Virus record (IMG/VR): IMGVR_UViG_3300044800_000053
Span: 1 to 29,829 of that record
DNA length: 29,829 nt
Reading direction: 5' to 3' (one strand)
Origin: a virus
The notes below the pieces were generated by a model that saw only the letters and a program-made list of their open reading frames with translations, did not search any database and was not told the origin of the DNA. A program made the position numbers and the translations under genes. Shown piece after piece: positions 1-7,735 of the stretch (its first letter is position 1; the number at the start of each line of letters is the position of its first letter).

Positions 1-183
1 GACCGTGGCGGCCGCGGCGCCTACGCCAGCGAACACCAAACCCCTCATGCACAGGTCGCCGAACTTCCCGAACAGATCAGTCGTGAGCACCTGACCGTAC
101 TTTCCTGCGGACTGAAAGTTGATCGATCCCGGCTGGACGGGGCTGATCCCCTCTTCGTTTGTCTGAACCTGATCTATAGGCAT
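1..183 (-). CDS. Phage structural-region protein, 3' end outside window
   Basis: This is an open frame of 61 codons from an ATG at 183 that runs off the left edge, so only the N-terminus is visible (begins MPIDQVQTNEEG). An AGGAG ribosome binding site lies 8 bases upstream of the ATG and overlaps the end of the preceding gene. The last visible residues are small and hydrophobic (Gly/Ala). I do not recognise the family. Its place after terminase, portal and a 201-residue protein suggests a virion component, possibly a head protein, but this is inference from gene order only. Confidence 0.7.
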   Translation of the reverse strand, partial: MPIDQVQTNEEGISPVQPGSINFQSAGKYGQVLTTDLFGKFGDLCMRGLVFAGVGAAAATV

Positions 184-195
184 CTCATTTTCTCC

Positions 196-801
196 TTACG
201 CCACGCCCACGCCGACTTCTGACCACTCGACATCGACAACGAGCCTGAACACGCCAGAGGCTCCCATGAGTATGTCGTTGACGAGCTCAAGCTGTTCGCC
301 TGACCGGAGGGTGATCGGGTTGGTCCCCATCGAATCCCCATACCGTGCATCGAAGCCCGGCCACTGGTTCCCGATGATCAACGCAGCCCCGATCCATGAG
401 GTGCGGGACATGATCGGCTGTGAGTCGCGGGTCGTGGTCCCTTCCGTGAGGGCCGCCGTAGTGCACATGCGCATGTCCGTCATCAGGGAGGTCTGCGTTC
501 CGAGGGAATCGAGAAGCTGGTTTGATCCGGTAAGAGTAGCCGCGGTGCCGCCCGAGTTGGCAACCGTGGTGCTGCGTGCGATGTACAGCGACATCCTTAT
601 TTCCTGATTTGTACCGAGGGCAACCAGAGTGCTGTAGTGCCAGTTCACGCGCCAGACAAGGCAGCGCTTTGTGGTGTTCGCCCACAGCATCGAGAACACC
701 GAACCGCTCGCCGCTGCCGTGGTTAGGGCACCGCTGATCATGGAAATACGGAAGGCCGGTCCTTCAGGGGCGATGAGGCTTCGAGGTGAACGTGTAGCCA
801 T
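196..801 (-). CDS. Conserved-type phage structural protein, 201 aa
   Basis: The ORF starts at ATG 801 behind a good AAAAGGAG site. The protein begins MATRSPRSLIAPEG, has Thr/Ala/Gly/Ser-rich stretches and no evident transmembrane segment or enzyme motif. It follows the portal gene and precedes the left-edge gene, so a head, decoration or head-tail-joining role is likely by position. The C-terminal half (around residues 140-200) contains hydrophobic beta-type segments. I cannot assign a family. Confidence 0.75.
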   Translation of the reverse strand: MATRSPRSLIAPEGPAFRISMISGALTTAAASGSVFSMLWANTTKRCLVWRVNWHYSTLVALGTNQEIRMSLYIARSTTVANSGGTAATLTGSNQLLDSLGTQTSLMTDMRMCTTAALTEGTTTRDSQPIMSRTSWIGAALIIGNQWPGFDARYGDSMGTNPITLRSGEQLELVNDILMGASGVFRLVVDVEWSEVGVGVA

Positions 802-875
802 CTAAACTCCTTTTACCGCCGCGCCGCGCGCGGTTCGGCTTTCGCCCTATATAGGCGGCAGGAGTCAGATTTTTT
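802..875. other. Intergenic spacer after portal gene
   Basis: This 74-base gap is one of the few non-overlapping junctions in the leftward operon. It contains a GC palindrome (CCGCGCGCGG) and a near-palindrome around CTATATAG. The A/T-rich run next to the portal stop codon is not preceded by a hairpin, so I do not call a terminator. A promoter cannot be supported because no -35-like hexamer is correctly spaced from the TATATA. Confidence 0.3.
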
Positions 876-2645
876 TCAGGCGGGAGCGCCGGGATTGATC
901 GGGAGCGGTCCGGTCGGCCCCGGCGCCGTGGGCGGCTTCATCTGCGGGGGAGGCGCTGCGGGACCGGGAACGGGGGGAGGGGCGGGAGGCATCGCGGCAA
1001 GGCTCATGGCGTCCATCTTGCCCTTGACGATTCCCAGAAGCGTCACGAGGCGATCAAGTATCTCGGGCTTCTCCTGGTTCGCGTCAAGGCGCATGAGGGT
1101 GTTGGCAATCTCTCCGAAGAGCTGCTTGATGTTGACGATCTCGTAGAAATCATAGTTCTCATCCTCGACCGCGCGCTCTATGATCCGCTGGCAGTAGTCA
1201 TAGCTTGCCGTGGTGATCGAGTACGCGCCCTCAAGGTCGGGGAACTCAAGGATACTCGCGGCCAGCGCGGGATTGAGGATGTTCATGGAGATCAGCTTTT
1301 CCACCTGTTCCATCTTCACCTTCGGGTCTTTCGACAGGGAGGAGCTCGCCGAGAACTGGATAGAGAAGGCGTCCTTTTCCGCCTTGATCTCGCCCCACTT
1401 GATGTTGGCGCGCCCGCTCTTCCGCGGCAGGATCTCCTGCGTCTTCGGGAACACCTCGATACAGATTTTCGCTATCTGCATGAGGAATCGGACATAGCTT
1501 TGCAGGATCGGGTTGTGCCGGTCGCTCTCCACGTCCTCTACGGTCTGCAACGCCACGCCGCTATTGAGACCGCTCGGCTTCTTCGCCATGGCGGACAACT
1601 GCGATATGCCAAGAATCTCGTATGCCTGCTGAATCCAGAACTTCAGGTGATCCATGTAGCTCGGGTCAATCGGCGCCGGCGTGGAGACGATGACACCAGT
1701 CCCGCCGGAGGATGACGGACGGTAGCCGTAGACCTTGCCCACCTCATTCGACAGGAGCTTCTTCGCCTCTGATCCTTCGGGTATCCATATGCTGTTCGCG
1801 GGTGAAAGCTCGATGGCGGCATGGATTCTCATGCACAATGCGTCTATCTGCTGCTGGATTGTGTATTGATCGTCCGCCATCGAGACCGAGAAGGCACCCT
1901 TGAGGGGATCTTCCCGGTAGAGCATGGCAACGGGGGGAATGTGGGGTCCGTCAACCGTCTCGATCAGATCGCTGTTGACGTACAGATGTTTCTTGCCGGC
2001 CTTCAGGTCGTAGTACACCGTGCGCCTGATCTTCTGGTCGGGCTTGTCCGCCAGGGCCGTTGCCCACTGTGCGCCCTTCTCACCCTTCAGCTTGTCCTTG
2101 AGGTAGATCAGCGGGTATTGCAACTGCTGGACGAAGCACCGCGTCAGCTCCCCGAAGTAGTATTCGGCAACGTCGAAGAACCACTCCCACGGGGCAATCT
2201 TCAGGATTTTCCGCGTCTCGTCGTCAACCCACATGCACCCGACATCGAAGATGCCCGCATATCGCAGGCACTGGATTCCCTTCAGGTAGACGTTCTGATC
2301 CTCGAAAAACTCATCGAAGTAAACCTGCGCGTTGCGGCAGATTTTGCGTGTCTTGAAGGTACCGACAAGCGGGTTGAAGAAGGGGCGCACCTTCACGTCT
2401 GACATCTTCGAGACAAGCGTGTCGATGCTGCTCTTGATCACGTTAAGCGACGGTGCGGTTCCGATGTCCTCGCCCATGTTGAAGTTGTAGTAGCTCAACG
2501 GGTTGCCGTACTGCTCGCGGATGTCCTCAGAGCGTCGGCCGTTGTTCGAGTACCGGTTGAAGTTGCGCCGGTACTTGGTCATCTTCTTTTCGTGCTGCCC
2601 CTTGATCTGCTGTATGTCGCGGATGATGAAATCTTGATCGAGCAT
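876..2645 (-). CDS. Phage portal protein
   Basis: 589 residues, a usual size for podovirus-type portals. The portal forms the dodecameric ring at the capsid vertex through which DNA is packaged and ejected. Supporting features are the N-terminal charged helical region, the central PWEWFFD and tyrosine-rich segment, a region with PSGLNSGVALQ resembling portal wing/stem sequences, and C-terminal helices followed by a Pro/Gly-rich tail (last about 40 residues). It begins at ATG 2645, overlapping the TGA of the preceding gene (TGATG), and follows terminase in the standard packaging order. Assignment rests on motif feel, size and context rather than an alignment. Confidence 0.8.
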   Translation of the reverse strand: MLDQDFIIRDIQQIKGQHEKKMTKYRRNFNRYSNNGRRSEDIREQYGNPLSYYNFNMGEDIGTAPSLNVIKSSIDTLVSKMSDVKVRPFFNPLVGTFKTRKICRNAQVYFDEFFEDQNVYLKGIQCLRYAGIFDVGCMWVDDETRKILKIAPWEWFFDVAEYYFGELTRCFVQQLQYPLIYLKDKLKGEKGAQWATALADKPDQKIRRTVYYDLKAGKKHLYVNSDLIETVDGPHIPPVAMLYREDPLKGAFSVSMADDQYTIQQQIDALCMRIHAAIELSPANSIWIPEGSEAKKLLSNEVGKVYGYRPSSSGGTGVIVSTPAPIDPSYMDHLKFWIQQAYEILGISQLSAMAKKPSGLNSGVALQTVEDVESDRHNPILQSYVRFLMQIAKICIEVFPKTQEILPRKSGRANIKWGEIKAEKDAFSIQFSASSSLSKDPKVKMEQVEKLISMNILNPALAASILEFPDLEGAYSITTASYDYCQRIIERAVEDENYDFYEIVNIKQLFGEIANTLMRLDANQEKPEILDRLVTLLGIVKGKMDAMSLAAMPPAPPPVPGPAAPPPQMKPPTAPGPTGPLPINPGAPA

Positions 2646-2896
2646 CAGTAGTCCTCTGACTTCGGCGGCCGCTCCACGTCAAGCGGCTTCGACGGACGGA
2701 TGTGCAGGCGGGAGCCGTCGCGCAGCTCTATGTCTATCACGACATCGTTACGCGCCGCGGTCACTAAGTCCTTGATGATTGCATAGTTAAGCTCAGTGCC
2801 GACGAGCACCTTGTACATGGCGTCCTTCAGACGCTTCTCTTTCTGGATGCGTGCCATCTCGCGCCACGCGATAACGTAGTCGATCATGCTTGCCAT
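2645..2896 (-). CDS. Small hypothetical protein upstream of portal
   Basis: 83 residues if translation starts at ATG 2896 (MASMIDYVIAWREMARIQ). Nearby in-frame ATGs at 2902 and 2887 are alternatives because none has a clear Shine-Dalgarno. The longer open frame to 2953 is not credible: it would begin inside the tRNA gene and cross the terminator. The protein is helical at the N-terminus and ends with a proline-rich charged tail. Its TGA overlaps the portal ATG, implying translational coupling. Function unknown. Confidence 0.6.
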   Translation of the reverse strand: MASMIDYVIAWREMARIQKEKRLKDAMYKVLVGTELNYAIIKDLVTAARNDVVIDIELRDGSRLHIRPSKPLDVERPPKSEDY

Positions 2897-2921
2897 ACGC
2901 ATACATAGGCGGCATTGGCAA

Positions 2922-2945
2922 TAAAAAAGCCCCCGCTGTGGGGGC
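2922..2945 (-). terminator. Rho-independent terminator after tRNA-Thr
   Basis: On the minus strand a GCCCCC/GGGGGC stem of 6 bp (2929-2934 with 2940-2945) and a 5-base loop are followed by TTTTTTAT. It lies directly downstream of the tRNA 3' end. It would end or attenuate transcription coming from the terminase block before the portal block. Confidence 0.85.
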
Positions 2946-2947
2946 CA

Positions 2948-3019
2948 AGCCACCGATAGGATTTGAACCTATGACCTACCGCTTACAAGGCGATGGCTCT
3001 ACCGCTGAGCTACAGTGGC
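2948..3019 (-). tRNA. tRNA-Thr (anticodon TGT)
   Basis: A full cloverleaf is present on the minus strand. The acceptor is GCCACTG/CGGTGGC with one G-T pair, U8-A9 is followed by D-stem GCTC/GAGC, the anticodon arm is ATCGC-CTTGTAA-GCGGT, the variable loop is AGGTC, and the T-arm is ATAGG-TTCAAAT-CCTAT. The anticodon is TGT, reading ACA/ACN threonine codons. No CCA is encoded. It sits in the leftward operon right after the stop of the small zinc-finger gene and is followed by a terminator. Confidence 0.95.
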
Positions 3020-3020
3020 A

Positions 3021-3176
3021 TCAGAACCCCCGCCGCAGCCTCCGCTCACACTCCCGGCATCGGTAGACAAACTTCGGGCCCGGCAGCGTACCGACGACGA
3101 TCAGGTCAAACGCTGTCCCGCAGACGCAGCACGCCTTCTGCTCCTTCCCCTTCACGGCCTCCGCGTCTACGTGCAT
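3021..3176 (-). CDS. Small zinc-ribbon protein, 51 aa
   Basis: The ORF starts at ATG 3176, overlapping the preceding TGA (TGATG). The protein has CxxC pairs at ACCVCG (about residues 16-20) and CREC (about 40-43), a four-cysteine zinc-ribbon layout, and an Arg-rich C-terminus. The stop abuts the tRNA-Thr 5' end. A nucleic-acid-binding role is plausible but not shown. Confidence 0.7.
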   Translation of the reverse strand: MHVDAEAVKGKEQKACCVCGTAFDLIVVGTLPGPKFVYRCRECERRLRRGF

Positions 3177-3475
3177 CAGTTCTTTCCCGGCATGATGATT
3201 CCCGCCAACGCGGCGCGCAGCTTCGCAAGCATTGCCTCGTCTCCGCAGTCACATATCATCGTGATTGCAGACATAGGAACGATGACATTCGACGGCTTCA
3301 TTGTCCCCTCGCTGAGCTTGCTCATGTTCAGGCCTATCCTGTTACCTTCCCGCACGGGCTGGATGACGATGGTCCGCTTGGCGTCGAATCTCCAGAACTC
3401 TCCCCTCCCCTCGTTTTCTGGTACTCTTTCCGCTTCTTCGCTGAAGAGTATCGTGTCGTTTGCCAGATAGTACAT
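3176..3475 (-). CDS. Hypothetical protein, 99 aa, after terminase
   Basis: The chosen ATG at 3475 has an AAGGGTGA ribosome binding site that overlaps the terminase stop codon. The open frame extends upstream inside the terminase gene, but that part is antisense-like shadow. The protein begins MYYLANDTILF and has a KRTIVIQP beta segment, then a C-terminal helix with CDCGDEAMLAKL. I do not recognise the family. Its stop overlaps the next start, so it is part of the same translationally coupled string. Confidence 0.65.
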   Translation of the reverse strand: MYYLANDTILFSEEAERVPENEGRGEFWRFDAKRTIVIQPVREGNRIGLNMSKLSEGTMKPSNVIVPMSAITMICDCGDEAMLAKLRAALAGIIMPGKN

Positions 3476-3483
3476 GCACTGGA

Positions 3484-5124
3484 TCACCCTTGGCCTCCTT
3501 GTCTCCCGAACATCCACACCGGCCGCATCCCGTACGTCACTGCGGGGATCATGTCGGGGTGGTATGTGTCGTCGTCGATCATGCGCGTCAGACGGTCCTG
3601 CTCGTCGCGTGCGTACACCGTGCGCAGGCACTCCTCCCACAGAGGGCCGTCGCGTCGCACCTTGAAATGCCCCGTGCGCGCCTCGCCTTGCAACAACTCG
3701 AAGCCCATTTCCTTCTCTGCCTTGTACGCGGGGAGGATGGGCAGCTTGTAGGTTACGGCGAGGTCGTTCGGGGTGATCTTGTTCCCCCCAGTGTCGGCGT
3801 AGATGAGCAGGCTCTTGTTTTCTACGCGAGCGAACAGGGGAGACGTATTGATGTAATCTATGCCGGCCCGCGTGGCTTGCGCGATCTCCTCTGTGCTTTG
3901 CCGGCGGGCTTTCCACTCGTAGACGAGGAAGCGCTCGGGCCTGGTGATGCTGTAGGCGATGATTCCCAGTGCGTCGGCGTCCTCGAAGCCAAAGTCCATT
4001 CCGGCAGTGAACCGTATATCCGCGACCGACTGAGAGGCAACCCATGCGGAGAGCTCGTCATCCGTGAAGGCATTCGCGTCACCCAATCGAAGAACAAGCG
4101 CGTCGTCATCGTAGGCTATCCTCCCCAGGTATTCCCGCTGGTAGAGCGGGTCGGTCTCGCTGAGATTCTTCTCCGCGCGTATATTGGCAAGCACGTTCTC
4201 GTAGTCGGGTATGAATGGATTCTGCGATATGTTCCAGTTCAGCCGCATTGCGTTCGGATACAGCGGCTTTCCGTCAGACCACTGCCCGAGGTATAGCGCC
4301 TCCCAGTACGTTCCGCGCGTCCTCGGCCCCGTACCCCCGACAAGCAACTGGCCGTTGGTGTCGATAAGGGTCTGCGACAGGATGGACTCGATGAGGTAGA
4401 GCAGCTCCTTCTGCGACTGCGCCTCGTCGATGGCGATCCCGTCCCAGTACGGGCCGCGGTTTTTCTCCCTGTCGTCCTTGCTGCTATTTCCCCCGAACTG
4501 CATGAGCCCGCCGCCGTCCGTGACTATGCGCCCGTCTACCCGGCTGTGCTCTTTGATCTTGATGCCCAGCTCACCGAAGAGGTCGATCATCGGCTGCCAC
4601 ATGAGCCCCATGGCCTTCGTGATCGTCAGCCCAACGTACAGGCAGCGTGCGTTCGGCTTGCGGATGAACTTGTCAGCGAACCAGAGCAGGAACGCCTCCG
4701 TCTTCCCCGAGCGCCTGCCCGCCATGAGATACCCGTGCTTCGCCATGGAGAAGAGGATCTGCCGCTGTACGTCATGTGCACGCTTGTGCAATCGGTAGGA
4801 CAGGAATGCGGTCTCCCGCATCTCCCCACGGGTAAGCATCTCGTCGATCTCGTCGAGCACGTTTTCCTTGAACAGCCGTTCTGCGAGGAATCGCGCTTGC
4901 CACGTATCGGGCTTCTTCGCGTTCGTCTTGAAGTTGTTCAGGTAGCTGCGGAGGAACTCCTCCCCGTCCTTTCCTGCCATAAGCCCCTGGAATGCTTGCA
5001 GCGCGCGCTGCTTGTAGCCGGTCCCCGGCTTGCGTCCGACAGGATTACCGCTCTTGCCGGGCTGGAACATCTTCAAGTTCTTCTTTGCGGCTTCCTCTGT
5101 CTCGGGACTCTTGAAACGTGACAC
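3484..5124 (-). CDS. terL: Terminase large subunit (packaging ATPase/nuclease)
   Basis: I place the start at GTG 5124, which has GGAG seven bases upstream and lies just after the preceding stop; the open frame continues further but overlaps that gene. This gives 546 residues. The motor domain shows Walker A AGRRSGKT (about 135-142) and Walker B IAIDEA (230-235). The nuclease domain has acidic positions at D377 (AGMDFG), D444 (YADTGG) and D524 (YHPDMIP). It cuts and translocates phage DNA into the procapsid. The N-terminus (about 22-36) carries a PGKSGNPVGRKPG motif like DUF5681, usually found in separate small proteins next to terminases; no separate small subunit is seen. Confidence 0.92.
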   Translation of the reverse strand: MSRFKSPETEEAAKKNLKMFQPGKSGNPVGRKPGTGYKQRALQAFQGLMAGKDGEEFLRSYLNNFKTNAKKPDTWQARFLAERLFKENVLDEIDEMLTRGEMRETAFLSYRLHKRAHDVQRQILFSMAKHGYLMAGRRSGKTEAFLLWFADKFIRKPNARCLYVGLTITKAMGLMWQPMIDLFGELGIKIKEHSRVDGRIVTDGGGLMQFGGNSSKDDREKNRGPYWDGIAIDEAQSQKELLYLIESILSQTLIDTNGQLLVGGTGPRTRGTYWEALYLGQWSDGKPLYPNAMRLNWNISQNPFIPDYENVLANIRAEKNLSETDPLYQREYLGRIAYDDDALVLRLGDANAFTDDELSAWVASQSVADIRFTAGMDFGFEDADALGIIAYSITRPERFLVYEWKARRQSTEEIAQATRAGIDYINTSPLFARVENKSLLIYADTGGNKITPNDLAVTYKLPILPAYKAEKEMGFELLQGEARTGHFKVRRDGPLWEECLRTVYARDEQDRLTRMIDDDTYHPDMIPAVTYGMRPVWMFGRQGGQG

Positions 5125-5125
5125 G

Positions 5126-5467
5126 CTATCGCTCCAATAGTTCCGGGTTCTCGTAGATGTTGCCGATGACTTCGCATTCGTCCATTGGGCAGGAATACAT
5201 TTTTGGGTGACACCAGTGGAAAGCGGGACCAATGTCAAAGTCATCCCATTCAACGGGGCCTATGTCCTTAACCTTTGGATTTTGAAGAATATCCCCCTCG
5301 TAAATCTCCTTCCCGTTCTTGTCCTTCAGGCCAGTGTACTGCATGGGCTCCATATCGTTGGCAGAGCACATAGCAAGTACCCATGATGCGTTGACCTCAT
5401 CACCACGAGCACCGAAGACCATGCGTTTCTGTTGGGGATTCCACGCCCTGAACTTGATCTCTCTCAT
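5126..5467 (-). CDS. YopX-domain protein
   Basis: 113 residues from ATG 5467 (MREIKFRAWNPQQKRMV). The opening REIKFRAW motif, the central MQYTGLKDKNGKEIYEGDI block and the C-terminal EVIGNIYENPELL are hallmarks of the phage YopX family, widespread in phage early regions and of unknown biochemical role. The start overlaps the upstream stop (ATGA) and its TAG is one base before the terminase GTG. Confidence 0.93.
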   Translation of the reverse strand: MREIKFRAWNPQQKRMVFGARGDEVNASWVLAMCSANDMEPMQYTGLKDKNGKEIYEGDILQNPKVKDIGPVEWDDFDIGPAFHWCHPKMYSCPMDECEVIGNIYENPELLER

Positions 5468-5832
5468 GCCCTTCTCGCTTTCAGCCCAAGCCCGCGGCGC
5501 ACTTCGCGTATCAGGCTGTCTACCCAAGATAGGCGGCAATACGCCTCGATGCAAGCGAACTCTATGCGGTACTGGTGCCCGCGCTGGTCCGTGTTCCGCT
5601 TGGCGAGCAGGCCTCGCTGGAGGAGCCCGCCGAGGAGCTGCCAGTACACGGGCTGCTTCACCTTCATCGTCTTCTGGATGTAGGCGTGATCGGGAGCGAA
5701 CCACCCTTCGAGGTCGTGCTCACGGTAGGGCAGGCTGTCGATGAAGCCCACGAGCAGCATAGTGCGCATGGGCCCGATGCGGCGCGCGAGCGTATTGATG
5801 CGCTTCTTTCGGAATCTCTCACGTCTTGTCAT
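5464..5832 (-). CDS. Basic hypothetical protein, possible winged-helix
   Basis: 122 residues from ATG 5832, overlapping the preceding TGA (ATGA). It is rich in Arg/Lys at both ends. The middle (PVYWQLLGGLLQRGLLAKRNTD) reads like a helix-turn-wing segment of a winged-helix DNA-binding protein. This is only a pattern impression. Its position between a ribbon-helix-helix protein and a YopX protein fits a regulatory or replication accessory role. Confidence 0.6.
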   Translation of the reverse strand: MTRRERFRKKRINTLARRIGPMRTMLLVGFIDSLPYREHDLEGWFAPDHAYIQKTMKVKQPVYWQLLGGLLQRGLLAKRNTDQRGHQYRIEFACIEAYCRLSWVDSLIREVRRGLGLKARRA

Positions 5833-5990
5833 TCATCCCCCTGTATCGCTATGAACAGCTTGAGCATCTCCTCGACCACGTGAGACAGCGACAGCCCGCA
5901 CCTCTTCGCCTCAGCCTGTGCGGCTTCCTTCACCGCAGAGTCAAGCGTGAAGGGGTATGTCTTGCGCTTCTCAGCTACCCGCTTCGGCAT
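5829..5990 (-). CDS. Ribbon-helix-helix type small DNA-binding protein
   Basis: 53 residues from ATG 5990. The sequence RKTYPFTLDSAVKEAAQAEA followed by CGLSLSHVVEEMLKLF has the ribbon-helix-helix pattern: a short beta strand of alternating residues, then two helices with a Leu-Ser turn. Such proteins dimerise and bind operator DNA. It overlaps the 3' end of the upstream gene by 20 bases and its own stop overlaps the next ATG. It is a candidate phage regulator. Confidence 0.7.
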   Translation of the reverse strand: MPKRVAEKRKTYPFTLDSAVKEAAQAEAKRCGLSLSHVVEEMLKLFIAIQGDE

Positions 5991-6330
5991 CCTCTGCCCT
6001 CTGGCTGCCCGTGACTATCCCGTCCTGAACGTCAGCCTCGTCCGCGCCCCACGGGATTTGAGAAAGGCTGTTAAACAGCTCGATGGCTTCCTCGTCGCCA
6101 GTCTTGCACCGGCTCACGAGCTCCTCCAGGTTGACATCACCTTTCGGCTTCGTCTTGAACTGGCCGAGCAGTTCCTCCCTGCACTTGGCGCAGGCATCGA
6201 AGGCACCGCCGGGGAATCCCTGCTTGTCCGCGGCTATCGTGACGGTGCCGTTGGTCCCCGCGGGGATCTCCATGCCGCATCGGTCGCATGTATCGACTCT
6301 CAAGTGTGCCTCTCTTTCTATGTCTCTCAT
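5971..6330 (-). CDS. CxxC zinc-binding hypothetical protein
   Basis: 119 residues from ATG 6330. A TTG at 6303 with a better ribosome binding site (AGAGG, 5 bases) is an alternative start, giving a protein that begins at RVDTCDRCG. Two CxxC pairs (CDRC and CAKC) about 35 residues apart suggest one zinc site. The C-terminal half is acidic and helical. Function unknown. Confidence 0.65.
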   Translation of the reverse strand: MRDIEREAHLRVDTCDRCGMEIPAGTNGTVTIAADKQGFPGGAFDACAKCREELLGQFKTKPKGDVNLEELVSRCKTGDEEAIELFNSLSQIPWGADEADVQDGIVTGSQRAEDAEAGS

Positions 6331-6347
6331 GTAGCCATAGCTACGAA

Positions 6348-6554
6348 TCACTTCGTTGCCGCTACGATAACGCCGACAAGGATGATGATTGCAAATACGA
6401 CCAGCACAATTGCCAGTCCACCCCAAAAAGGAGCGAGTACCCACAGCCACGACCAGTGGATCACGCCCACCAGTTTGAGGACTACAAAGGCAACGCCGAG
6501 CAGTCCTATTGCACCGATTCCTGATGAGCTCGAAGAGCTTGAAGACTTGCTCAT
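6348..6554 (-). CDS. Small two-helix membrane protein
   Basis: 68 residues from ATG 6554, overlapping the preceding TGA. A serine-run N-terminus (eight Ser in a row) is followed by two hydrophobic segments, about GIGAIGLLGVAFVVLKLVGV and LAIVLVVFAIIILVGVIVA, separated by a Trp-rich turn. It is an inner-membrane protein by composition. It lies outside the main lysis block, so a holin role is not assumed. Confidence 0.65.
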   Translation of the reverse strand: MSKSSSSSSSSGIGAIGLLGVAFVVLKLVGVIHWSWLWVLAPFWGGLAIVLVVFAIIILVGVIVAATK

Positions 6555-6790
6555 CACTCGACCTCAGTGAACGTATAAGTCACCTTCGCCGTGAGCTTTC
6601 CCGCCACCTTCACGAGTACGAACTCGCTGCCCGGCTCCTTCGCGGCCCCGTTCGCCATAGCCTCGATGGCCTTGTCCTTGTCGTCGTACATCGGAGCTTT
6701 GACTTCAAAGACTGAAATCTTCTCGCCCGTTCTTCGGCCAGTCGGAATTTCCATCTGTTCTCGATCCTCGATCTTCCCCCATGTCCACAT
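6554..6790 (-). CDS. Hypothetical protein, 78 aa
   Basis: The start at ATG 6790 (MWTWGKIEDREQ) is supported by an AGGAGGAAGTG site and a TGATG overlap with the upstream gene. A longer frame to 6850 would lie wholly within that gene and is not used. The C-terminal half alternates hydrophobic residues (EFVLVKVAGKLTAKVTYTF), suggesting a small beta structure. No family recognised. Confidence 0.65.
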   Translation of the reverse strand: MWTWGKIEDREQMEIPTGRRTGEKISVFEVKAPMYDDKDKAIEAMANGAAKEPGSEFVLVKVAGKLTAKVTYTFTEVE

Positions 6791-7332
6791 CACTTCCTCC
6801 TCGTCATCCGGTAGACTGTCCGCAGCTTCACCGAATGATCGTACAGCCATCTCCGGTCAACGTATTCCGACAGCGCCAGGATGGCCGCGCGGAAGGTAGT
6901 CGCCCGGTAGATATCACGTAGTATGCGCCCCCCTTGTGGATGCTCGCTCTCTATGTCCTCGGCGTAGTATTGCACATCGTCCCGCGGTTGTCGCTCAGCG
7001 CAGTGCACGTCCTCTATGGGCAGCATGGTGCGCTCCGCTATCGCCTTCGGACGGTTAGCGTGGCCGCCGCCCGTCACCACGTGACGCACCTCTATGCGCA
7101 GCATGTTGGTGAAGCCTTTGACGCGGTAGTCGGGGTTGCGAAGGTAGCGCTCGATGAGCCGTGCCGATGCTTCGTGCGCGATCTCCGCGCGCCTTTCTCT
7201 GCTGAAGCGTTGAAACTTTTTTGTTATCTGGTAGGCGATGTTGTTGCACTCGATGGCAAGCGGCTCAAGGGCCTCGCGTCGTCCCGCTGCGAATATTTCC
7301 TGAAGCCCGCGCGCCTTCGTGTTGTCTATCAT
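6790..7332 (-). CDS. Hypothetical protein with sigma-region-2-like N-terminus
   Basis: 180 residues from ATG 7332 (ATGA overlap). The helical segment around residues 30-80, with FSRERRAEIAHEASARLIERYL followed by FTNMLRIEVRHVV, resembles the spacing in sigma-70 region 2 or related phage helical proteins. No region 4 helix-turn-helix is evident. A role in transcription is a guess. It is clearly coding: long, overlapping correctly on both sides, with consistent composition. Confidence 0.55.
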   Translation of the reverse strand: MIDNTKARGLQEIFAAGRREALEPLAIECNNIAYQITKKFQRFSRERRAEIAHEASARLIERYLRNPDYRVKGFTNMLRIEVRHVVTGGGHANRPKAIAERTMLPIEDVHCAERQPRDDVQYYAEDIESEHPQGGRILRDIYRATTFRAAILALSEYVDRRWLYDHSVKLRTVYRMTRRK

Positions 7333-7592
7333 GAGAACCGATATGCCTTACGCTTGGCAACCATGATTCGACGCTCCATGAGAAGATATTGTGTCGCACG
7401 TTCGCGAATAGCAAGCGGTGATGTTGCCCAAGCATTCACGTCACGATCAAGGCTTCGTAATCTGTCCCGCCACGCCTTGCGCATGTAGGAACGGCTAAAC
7501 AGTTTCTCTTCCTTGCGAGGGATAACCTTCCCCTCCCACAAGCACCTCCACCACCAATGAAAAATGCGCCATAGTTTCCTGATAGTTTTCAT
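7329..7592 (-). CDS. Small basic hypothetical protein
   Basis: 87 residues from ATG 7592 (MKTIRKLWRIFHWWWRCLWEG). Two in-frame GTGs precede it, but the GGGAGG site spaced seven bases from the ATG favours 7592. The N-terminus is Trp-rich and basic and the rest is Arg/Lys-rich and helical. Function unknown. Confidence 0.6.
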   Translation of the reverse strand: MKTIRKLWRIFHWWWRCLWEGKVIPRKEEKLFSRSYMRKAWRDRLRSLDRDVNAWATSPLAIRERATQYLLMERRIMVAKRKAYRFS

Positions 7593-7735
7593 CACCACGC
7601 CTCCCTAAAATGCGCAGTGATGGGCCTGCGCTGGTCATCTCTCGTCTCATCCAAAACAACAGAGTCGTGAAAGAACGGGCGGCTTGGCGCTCCCATCAGA
7701 GCCTGCCTATGTGAACGCGCAACGCGCGGTGTCAC
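7592..7735 (-). CDS. Very small hypothetical protein, 47 aa
   Basis: Proposed from GTG 7735, which overlaps the VRR-NUC stop (GTGA) and has GGAG eight bases upstream. Its TGA overlaps the next start (TGATG). Both junctions match the coupling pattern of the operon, the main reason to believe it. The peptide is basic with a central SRPFFHDSVVLDETRDDQ. No family recognised. Confidence 0.5.
   Translation of the reverse strand: MTPRVARSHRQALMGAPSRPFFHDSVVLDETRDDQRRPITAHFREAW

Noticed and set aside
1821-2402. 193-residue plus-strand ORF opposite the portal gene
   Set aside because: Antisense shadow with no ribosome binding site or family resemblance; the minus-strand portal frame is longer and properly coupled.
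3479-4045. Upstream part of a long frame that ends in the 99-residue gene
   Set aside because: It lies entirely within the terminase gene and its translation is Arg/His-rich, typical of a shadow frame. Only the part after ATG 3475 is kept.
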